NCBI GenBank assembly: GCA_000433415.1
Contig: FR890431.1
Span: 1 to 11,010 of the forward strand
From: Clostridium sp. CAG:448
GTDB taxonomy: Bacteria; Bacillota; Clostridia; Oscillospirales; CAG-272
Direction: 5' to 3'
DNA length: 11,010 bases
This document shows, one piece after another, positions 6,789 through 11,010 of the stretch (position 1 is the stretch's first letter; each line of letters begins with the position of its first letter). The translations under genes and the position numbers were made by a program. The notes beneath the pieces were generated by a model, which was not told the origin of the DNA, made no database searches, and worked only from the letters and a program-made list of their open reading frames with translations.

Positions 6789-7427
6789 TTACGATTCCCC
6801 CTTCGTCTGCACCGGCATCAGTTCCACCACCGTTCCGGTTTGAATCAAACGGTTAAATCTGCAATCCAGTTCCTGCCCGACCGCGATCCGTGTGTCAGCC
6901 ACCCGGTATCCTTTGTCCAGATTATAGGTTGCGGTCGTCTTGACTGTTACAAGCAAATCGGTCGTCTTTTTATCCGGGTCGGACGATATGACCTCTGTTT
7001 TCGTGATCTCCCCCAACTCATCCCGGTCATTGGCAATCCCGTGCAGATACATCCGCGTACCGGACCCGACTACCTGGTCGCCGCTCGGGCTGTACAGAAG
7101 CACGTCGGGCACCTCATCAAACAGCACCGTATAGGTCACATCGACAGTCGTATAGTGCACGGTATAACGCCCGATCAAAAACCATACCCCCGCAACCATG
7201 CCGCTGATCAGTGAGAGCAGAAAAAGCAGAACCAACAAATCCACAAGCAACTGCTTACGTTTCGCGCGCCGCCTTGTCTGTTGATAATCCGTCCGTTTTA
7301 CATGTTCGATTGCGACTCTTCCCGGCGTTCGCCGTCCCTGCCATGCGCCGTCTTCCAGACCGGAAGCTTTTTCGCCGTCCGCATAACCGATGTCGCGCTT
7401 TTCGTCAAATTCATTCCGTCGTGCCAT
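6789..7427 (-). CDS. DUF4330-like single-pass membrane protein (first of a tandem pair)
   Basis: Function unknown. The 212 residues comprise a hydrophilic, basic N-terminal cytoplasmic region of about 58 residues ending in TRRRAKRKQ (51-59). One transmembrane helix (about 60-85) follows, then an extracytoplasmic domain of about 125 residues rich in predicted beta strands (VDVTYTVLFDEVPDVLLY, 95-112; TTDLLVTVKTTATY, 155-168). It shares its plan with the next gene: basic stop, helix beginning LVDLLVLL/ILDVFVIL, a V-x-x-T-Y/F-x-V strand after the helix, and a late A-x-G-[DQ]-E-[VL] turn. The longer cytoplasmic head is the main difference. A strong AAGGAGGA ribosome site lies 10 bases before the ATG, and the upstream polymerase gene ends 32 bases away. 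Confidence 0.75.
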   Translation of the reverse strand: MARRNEFDEKRDIGYADGEKASGLEDGAWQGRRTPGRVAIEHVKRTDYQQTRRRAKRKQLLVDLLVLLFLLSLISGMVAGVWFLIGRYTVHYTTVDVTYTVLFDEVPDVLLYSPSGDQVVGSGTRMYLHGIANDRDELGEITKTEVISSDPDKKTTDLLVTVKTTATYNLDKGYRVADTRIAVGQELDCRFNRLIQTGTVVELMPVQTKGES

Positions 7428-7459
7428 ATAGAAAGATTCCTCCTTGTTCAGATTGTGCG

Positions 7460-9397
7460 TTAGGAAACCGACACGGTAATATCCGCACTTGTCACCGTCG
7501 CATCCTCGTCGGAAAGACTCCGGAACTCATTGTCACGTCCCGCGCGAATGCAGGCATTGGTCATTCCCGCCAGTGTCCAGAATACAAACAAATTGTAGTT
7601 GTTTTCAAATATCGGAACATGCGTCCCTAAGAGCAACAAGAGCAAAATTCCGAAGCAGATGGCAACCGCCTTGTCCCGCCTGTTGCGATCAAATGCGATT
7701 TTGCGGTACTCCAACACTCTCTGCAAAAACAGGAATGAGAACAGTGCAAACAAAAGCAAGCCCTGTATCCCCGTCTGTGCCCACAACCGCAGCCAAAAGC
7801 TGTTGGGGACATGGGTACCTCCATACGCAGCAAGCGCAACATCCACAAGACCGTCCCCCACCCCGACGCCGAACGGATGATCCGAAAGCATCCGGAAGAA
7901 CGGCGCCATTGCCGCGCTGTTTTCCGCAACTTTGTGCAGGCTTTCCAATTCGGAACGGATCAGCGCAACCGGAGGAAACTGCGCAAAAGCAGGCAATTGC
8001 AAAAGCAAAGCGATGCAGACCAGGGGCAGCAGTAAAAGCAGAAGCACAGTCAGCGTATGATGACTCCGGCAAAGCAGGTACAAAACCATTCCGATCAGCA
8101 AGGAAATCCAAAGCCATCCCATGCCGCCGTCCGCAATGACGGCGCACAAAAACAACAGCAACAAAGCGTACATTGCCCCCGTGTGAATACTGCGTGCACA
8201 CGTCAGATACAACAACAGCAACGGCAGAACCGGTAAAACGAAAAGATACAATCCGCCATCCGCTCCCAAGGTCCGGCACAGCGGCGTCAAAATTGCCAAA
8301 AAGGTTTCCGCGCCCATCTGTGTACACCACGCAACGGCAACCTGTCCCCAGAGACGCACAAGCAGTGCCAGCACACCGACCACCGTGACCGAGGTGCAGA
8401 AAAGCTTCACACAGCGGTCTGCCCATCTGCCTGTTGTCATCAGATTTGTTGCAAGGAAATAGCCACTGATCATGATCGCACCACTCACCGCATCGTGTAC
8501 AGAGCCACCCACCGGATCGCTTCCGATACCGCACAGCAGATAATTACAGCCAAACAGCAAAACGATCACCCCGGCAAGCCCCAGATGCACCGTGCGGCGT
8601 CCCTCAAGTAACTTGTGCAGATAACTCAGCCACGTCAGCAGAAGCAAAATCTGCAAAACCAGAGCGTGGCTGTCCCAAATCCAGAGAATCGGAGCCGCTG
8701 CCGCCGCCAACACAACACCCGTCTCCGGGTACAGAAAGAGGACAAACAGGAGCATAATGATCAACGCGCCGACCGGTACCAAAACAGGATTGAAAAATCC
8801 GGACAAAAGCCCCATGGAAACGCCGAAGAGGAGCGCCATATAAATACCGAATACCGTATTGAAACGACCGGAGCCCTGTTCGGCCGGTGCCGCATGATCC
8901 TCACCCATGATGAATCTGCCGATCCGACTGGAACGCACATGTACACGTAAAGGGTCAGATGAAAACAGCAGAGGGACGGCAGAAACCGCAATAATCCCCG
9001 CCGTCAGTGTAGTGCCGATCTCGGTATCCAACCGGTTTCCCACCAACTGCTGTACCACATACATCAACGTTGAAATCAGCCCGTACATGAGGAAAAAGAC
9101 GCCGTATATGTTCAGCGGACAGTCAGCGAACAGATTGGCAAGACGAACAAGGGTTCGCGTGGTACCGCTGTTCTCAAGTATGCCCGACATCCGCCGCCGG
9201 ATTCCCTGCGCGTTTCCGCCGCCGGAACCGGCAGTCACCTTTCGGTGCATCAGATAAGCGCCTTCCTGCGTATATGCCGTCATTGCACGCCCGACCAGGC
9301 TTTTACCGATGGTCTCATATAGTTTGGCGCACCAGCCGTCCAACCGCACCACAAAACCGCGGTAAAGCGTTTTTCTGCCATTATGACCTTGCTTCAT
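7460..9397 (-). CDS. O-antigen ligase/polymerase-like polytopic membrane protein
   Basis: Probably polymerises or ligates a lipid-linked cell-surface polysaccharide at the outer face of the membrane. The 645 residues contain about 15-17 hydrophobic segments between 96 and 612. One large extracytoplasmic loop between about 469 and 540 carries the Wzy_C/O-antigen ligase pattern: SDHPFGVGVGDG (505-516), then HVPNSFWLRLWAQTGIQGLLLF (start 529, with Asn532, Trp535, Gly543 and Gly546 at conserved-type places). Arg481 and Arg502 in the same loop could bind undecaprenyl pyrophosphate. An unusual hydrophilic N-terminal region of about 90 residues precedes the first helix, and the C-terminus is Ser/Thr-rich. 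The ATG at 9397 follows GGGGGAGGAG. The gene heads a three-gene group with two DUF4330-like genes. Polymerase and ligase cannot be told apart from sequence alone. Confidence 0.8.
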   Translation of the reverse strand: MKQGHNGRKTLYRGFVVRLDGWCAKLYETIGKSLVGRAMTAYTQEGAYLMHRKVTAGSGGGNAQGIRRRMSGILENSGTTRTLVRLANLFADCPLNIYGVFFLMYGLISTLMYVVQQLVGNRLDTEIGTTLTAGIIAVSAVPLLFSSDPLRVHVRSSRIGRFIMGEDHAAPAEQGSGRFNTVFGIYMALLFGVSMGLLSGFFNPVLVPVGALIIMLLFVLFLYPETGVVLAAAAAPILWIWDSHALVLQILLLLTWLSYLHKLLEGRRTVHLGLAGVIVLLFGCNYLLCGIGSDPVGGSVHDAVSGAIMISGYFLATNLMTTGRWADRCVKLFCTSVTVVGVLALLVRLWGQVAVAWCTQMGAETFLAILTPLCRTLGADGGLYLFVLPVLPLLLLYLTCARSIHTGAMYALLLLFLCAVIADGGMGWLWISLLIGMVLYLLCRSHHTLTVLLLLLLPLVCIALLLQLPAFAQFPPVALIRSELESLHKVAENSAAMAPFFRMLSDHPFGVGVGDGLVDVALAAYGGTHVPNSFWLRLWAQTGIQGLLLFALFSFLFLQRVLEYRKIAFDRNRRDKAVAICFGILLLLLLGTHVPIFENNYNLFVFWTLAGMTNACIRAGRDNEFRSLSDEDATVTSADITVSVS

Positions 9398-9413
9398 TCT
9401 CCTCCCCCTTTCT

Positions 9414-9437
9414 TTGACCTCACCCGCGCGCGGTCAA
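9414..9437 (-). promoter_or_regulatory. Inverted repeat with an alternating CG core between trmD and the polymerase gene
   Basis: TTGACC (9414-9419) and GGTCAA (9432-9437) are perfect inverted repeats 12 bases apart. The space between overlaps a 10-base palindrome CCGCGCGCGG (9424-9433). It fills the centre of the 56-base trmD-polymerase gap, just before the ribosome site of the polymerase gene. There is no T-run after it on either strand, so I read it as a possible operator or leader hairpin rather than a terminator. Confidence 0.35.
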
Positions 9438-9453
9438 GTCTTTCTCGCCCGTG

Positions 9454-10167
9454 TCACGTTTTGTCCCCGGTGTCGTTTTTCAAAAGATCCGGTCGCTTCA
9501 GCCGTGTCAGCCGCAGCGCTTCCTCTTCCCGCCACCGGTCAATCAGCGCATGATTGCCGCCGACAAGCACATCCGGAACCTTCCGACCGTTGAAATCATA
9601 CGGTCTTGTATATTGCGGATATTCCACCCTTCCGCCGGAAAGGCTTTCCTTTTCATAGCACTCCGGGTCGGAAAGCACACCGGGCACCAGACGTGCAACA
9701 CAATCCGTCAGAATACAGGCGGGAATCTCCCCGCCGGTCAGCACATAATCGCCGACCGAAATTTCCTCATCCACAATCTCTTCAACAATCCGGTAGTCCA
9801 CTCCTTCATAATGCCCACATAAAAGAATCAGACTGTCATAGGTTGCAAGCGTGCGCGCATGCTCCTGTCGGAGCACCCGCCCTGCGGGAGAAAGATAAAT
9901 CACACGCCGCATCCCCGTAAAACAGGCTTCCGCCTGCATCCGCAGAACCGCATTGTAGCAATTCCAGATCGGCGGCGCAGCCATCAGCATTCCCTTTCCG
10001 CCGCCGTATGGCGTATCATCCACACGCCGGTGCTTATCCTCGGAGTAGTCGCGGATATTATGGGTGAATACCTGAATGGCTCCGCTTTTCTGCGCTCTCC
10101 CGATAATGCTCTGTCCCAAAATGTAATCAACCGTTTCCGGAAACAGCGTCATAATATCAAACCGCAT
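9454..10167 (-). CDS. trmD: tRNA (guanine(37)-N(1))-methyltransferase
   Basis: Methylates G37 next to the anticodon of tRNAs reading CNN codons, preventing +1 frameshifting. It is an essential SPOUT-class enzyme acting as a dimer in the cytoplasm. The 237 residues match the family: MRFDIMTLFPE (1-11), DDTPYGGGKGM (50-60), then the SAM-binding knot elements YLSPAGR (91-97), CGHYEGVDYR (117-126) and VGDYVLTGGEIPA (138-150), and finally YPQYTRP (183-189). By hand alignment Glu174 (in KESL) stands at the position of the catalytic Asp169 of E. coli TrmD. The ATG overlaps the rimM stop by one base (TGATG), with GGAGGG nearby upstream. The usual downstream partner rplS is not here; a polysaccharide polymerase gene follows instead. 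Confidence 0.97.
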   Translation of the reverse strand: MRFDIMTLFPETVDYILGQSIIGRAQKSGAIQVFTHNIRDYSEDKHRRVDDTPYGGGKGMLMAAPPIWNCYNAVLRMQAEACFTGMRRVIYLSPAGRVLRQEHARTLATYDSLILLCGHYEGVDYRIVEEIVDEEISVGDYVLTGGEIPACILTDCVARLVPGVLSDPECYEKESLSGGRVEYPQYTRPYDFNGRKVPDVLVGGNHALIDRWREEEALRLTRLKRPDLLKNDTGDKT

Positions 10168-10679
10168 CAGAAAAGTCCCTCCACCGGCGTCACCAAGACC
10201 TCATTTTTGTCATAATCAATTTTTTTGACGAAGACACTTACCGCCGGAAGAAGGCACTCCTCCCCTGCTGGCGTGCGCACCACATACAAATGGTTGACCG
10301 CACTGTCCATGATGTCGGTCACTTCCCCGTAAATTTCACCGCTGTCCGCGTCACGCACCGCCATTCCGATCACGTCGGAGAGAAAATACTCGCCCTCTTC
10401 CAGGGAAAAATCCTCCCGCGCCGCATACAGTGTTGCATTTTTGAGCGCCGCTGCCGCATCCATATCGGAAATTCCTTCCAACCAAAACAGCACAAAACCG
10501 CCCAGGCCCGATGCACGGCGCACGCGCAGTTCACGATAGCTGTCACCCTCGCGCAGAAAAACACGTCGAAGCGCCTTGCAATCTTCCGGCGTATTGCAGT
10601 AGGACTGCACCTTGACGCCGCCCTCACATCCATGCGTATTTATAATTTTCCCACATTCCAGATACGGATTCCGAGCCAT
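10167..10679 (-). CDS. rimM: Ribosome maturation factor RimM
   Basis: Assists assembly of the 30S subunit head, binding near ribosomal protein S19. The 170 residues match family length and its two-domain plan. The N-terminal barrel has CGKIINTHGCEGGVKV (9-24). The PRC-barrel domain begins at about 96 with GEYFLSDVIGMAV, followed by NHLYVVRT (128-135), LLPAVSVFVKKID (142-154) and the terminal VEGLF. Its ATG is at 10679; the ribosome site is modest (GAGGTAAAGG). It overlaps trmD by one base and has its own promoter about 40 bases upstream. In many Firmicutes rimM follows rpsP and a KH-domain gene. Here it begins the unit, with a divergent tRNA-Ser upstream. Confidence 0.95.
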   Translation of the reverse strand: MARNPYLECGKIINTHGCEGGVKVQSYCNTPEDCKALRRVFLREGDSYRELRVRRASGLGGFVLFWLEGISDMDAAAALKNATLYAAREDFSLEEGEYFLSDVIGMAVRDADSGEIYGEVTDIMDSAVNHLYVVRTPAGEECLLPAVSVFVKKIDYDKNEVLVTPVEGLF

Positions 10680-10718
10680 TCTGCCTTTACCTCACACCTA
10701 CCCATGTTAATTGTCACC

Positions 10719-10747
10719 AGTATACCACATTCGCGCCATTTTTGCAA
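10719..10747 (-). promoter_or_regulatory. Sigma-A-type promoter for rimM-trmD
   Basis: On the minus strand a -35 box TTGCAA (10747-10742), a 17-base spacer and a -10 box TATACT (10724-10719). A G at the base before the -10 box and a TG two bases further up give partial extended -10 character. Transcription would begin near 10712, giving a leader of about 33 bases. Upstream sequence is A/T-rich. Transcripts probably run through trmD and, without a visible terminator at its end, into the polymerase group. Confidence 0.7.
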
Positions 10748-10815
10748 TCATTTTCCGCAAAAAACATATTTTTTATCTCTTTTTCGCTACCTCTTCGACC
10801 GGAAAGCGAGCACAC

Positions 10816-10845
10816 AAAAAAACATTTTCGATTTTTTTCAAAAAA
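10816..10845. promoter_or_regulatory. A/T tracts between divergent promoters (likely UP element of the tRNA promoter)
   Basis: Runs of A (10816-10822), ATTTT (10824-10828), T (10832-10838) and A (10840-10845) lie immediately upstream of the -35 box of the tRNA-Ser promoter. Such tracts commonly contact the alpha subunit of RNA polymerase and strengthen tRNA and rRNA promoters. The remaining sequence back to 10748 is also A/T-rich and may serve the divergent rimM promoter. No reading frame or terminator is apparent in the 10680-10918 gap. Confidence 0.5.
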
Positions 10846-10849
10846 GCTA

Positions 10850-10878
10850 TTGACAAACAGACAACGTTGTGGTATGAT
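10850..10878 (+). promoter_or_regulatory. Near-consensus promoter of tRNA-Ser
   Basis: A perfect -35 box TTGACA (10850-10855), a 17-base spacer and a -10 box TATGAT (10873-10878) with one mismatch to consensus. Transcription should start around 10885, giving a leader of about 34 bases before the mature tRNA. The spacer contains the palindrome ACAACGTTGT (10861-10870). The strength fits a stable-RNA gene. Further tRNA genes could follow beyond the window. Confidence 0.85.
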
Positions 10879-10918
10879 GAATGAGTCGCGGGTGTGATTC
10901 TGCGCCGCAACTACATAT

Positions 10919-11007
10919 GGAGAGATGGCCGAGTTGGTCTAAGGCGCACGACTGGAAATCGTGTAAGGGTCATAAGCCCTTCTGGGGTTCGAATCCCCAT
11001 CTCTCCG
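10919..11007 (+). tRNA. tRNA-Ser, anticodon GGA
   Basis: A complete 89-base class II tRNA. The acceptor stem GGAGAGA (10919-10925) pairs with TCTCTCC (11000-11006), and G11007 is the serine-type discriminator base. The anticodon stem CACGA/TCGTG encloses CTGGAAA, with anticodon GGA at 10954-10956, reading UCC and UCU. The long variable arm forms AAGGG/CCCTT, as expected for serine tRNAs. The T arm is TGGGG-TTCGAAT-CCCCA. The next three bases are TCA, so CCA is not encoded and must be added after transcription. Confidence 0.97.
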
Positions 11008-11010
11008 TCA

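Noticed and set aside
7689..8534. A 281-codon open frame on the minus strand, out of frame within the polymerase gene.
   Set aside because: It is Cys/Gly/Arg-rich without hydrophobic or domain organisation, and the main frame through the region is a coherent membrane protein.
9414..9437. The inverted repeat after trmD as an intrinsic terminator.
   Set aside because: There is no T-run after the stem on either strand; the minus strand continues into a purine-rich ribosome site.
1..11010. Mobile elements, CRISPR arrays, attachment sites or an inserted defence island.
   Set aside because: I found no regularly spaced direct repeats, transposase or integrase motifs, or target-site duplications. 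The tRNA gene at the right edge is intact, and no duplicate of its 3' end was seen in the window.

Overview
The window looks like a chromosomal segment of a Gram-positive Firmicute, most likely a gut-type member of class Clostridia (Oscillospiraceae/Ruminococcaceae-like). Four things suggest this: strong AAGGAGG-type ribosome binding sites; an HPr with both His15 and the regulatory Ser46; a YqhQ (DUF1385) homologue; and a polymerase plus DUF4330-like membrane gene set. Base composition is moderate (roughly half G+C by eye) and even across the genes. I see no insertion sequence, phage gene, CRISPR array or other clear sign of recent transfer. The species assignment is inference.

All eleven protein genes lie on the minus strand, so in transcription order one reads from high to low coordinates. 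At the right edge a complete tRNA-Ser(GGA) points rightwards from a near-consensus promoter. A divergent promoter starts rimM-trmD, for ribosome maturation and tRNA m1G37 methylation. After a 56-base gap come a large O-antigen ligase/polymerase-like membrane protein and two tandem single-pass membrane proteins that look like distant paralogues of each other (DUF4330-like). These three probably work together in making a cell-surface polysaccharide.

A second clear promoter (about 6150-6178) starts ptsH (HPr). A 123-base spacer with nested, mutually exclusive hairpins follows. Then comes a tightly packed housekeeping run: uvrC (nucleotide excision repair), rsmD (16S rRNA m2G966 methyltransferase), coaD (coenzyme A synthesis) and a six-helix DUF308-like membrane protein. 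The last three are coupled by two successive GTGA stop/start overlaps. After a 128-base gap with two small hairpins come yqhQ (DUF1385) and nagB (glucosamine-6-phosphate deaminase), the latter cut by the left edge of the window.

Most of the window is ordinary core metabolism and information processing. The less ordinary parts are the polymerase with its tandem DUF4330-like pair, the calcium-repeat-like tail on the DUF308-like protein, the long low-complexity linker in YqhQ, an insertion in the CoaD substrate loop, a Glu in place of the TrmD catalytic Asp, and the possible attenuator in front of uvrC. No stretch above 300 bases lacks a gene; the largest gap (10680-10918) holds two divergent promoters separated by A/T tracts.
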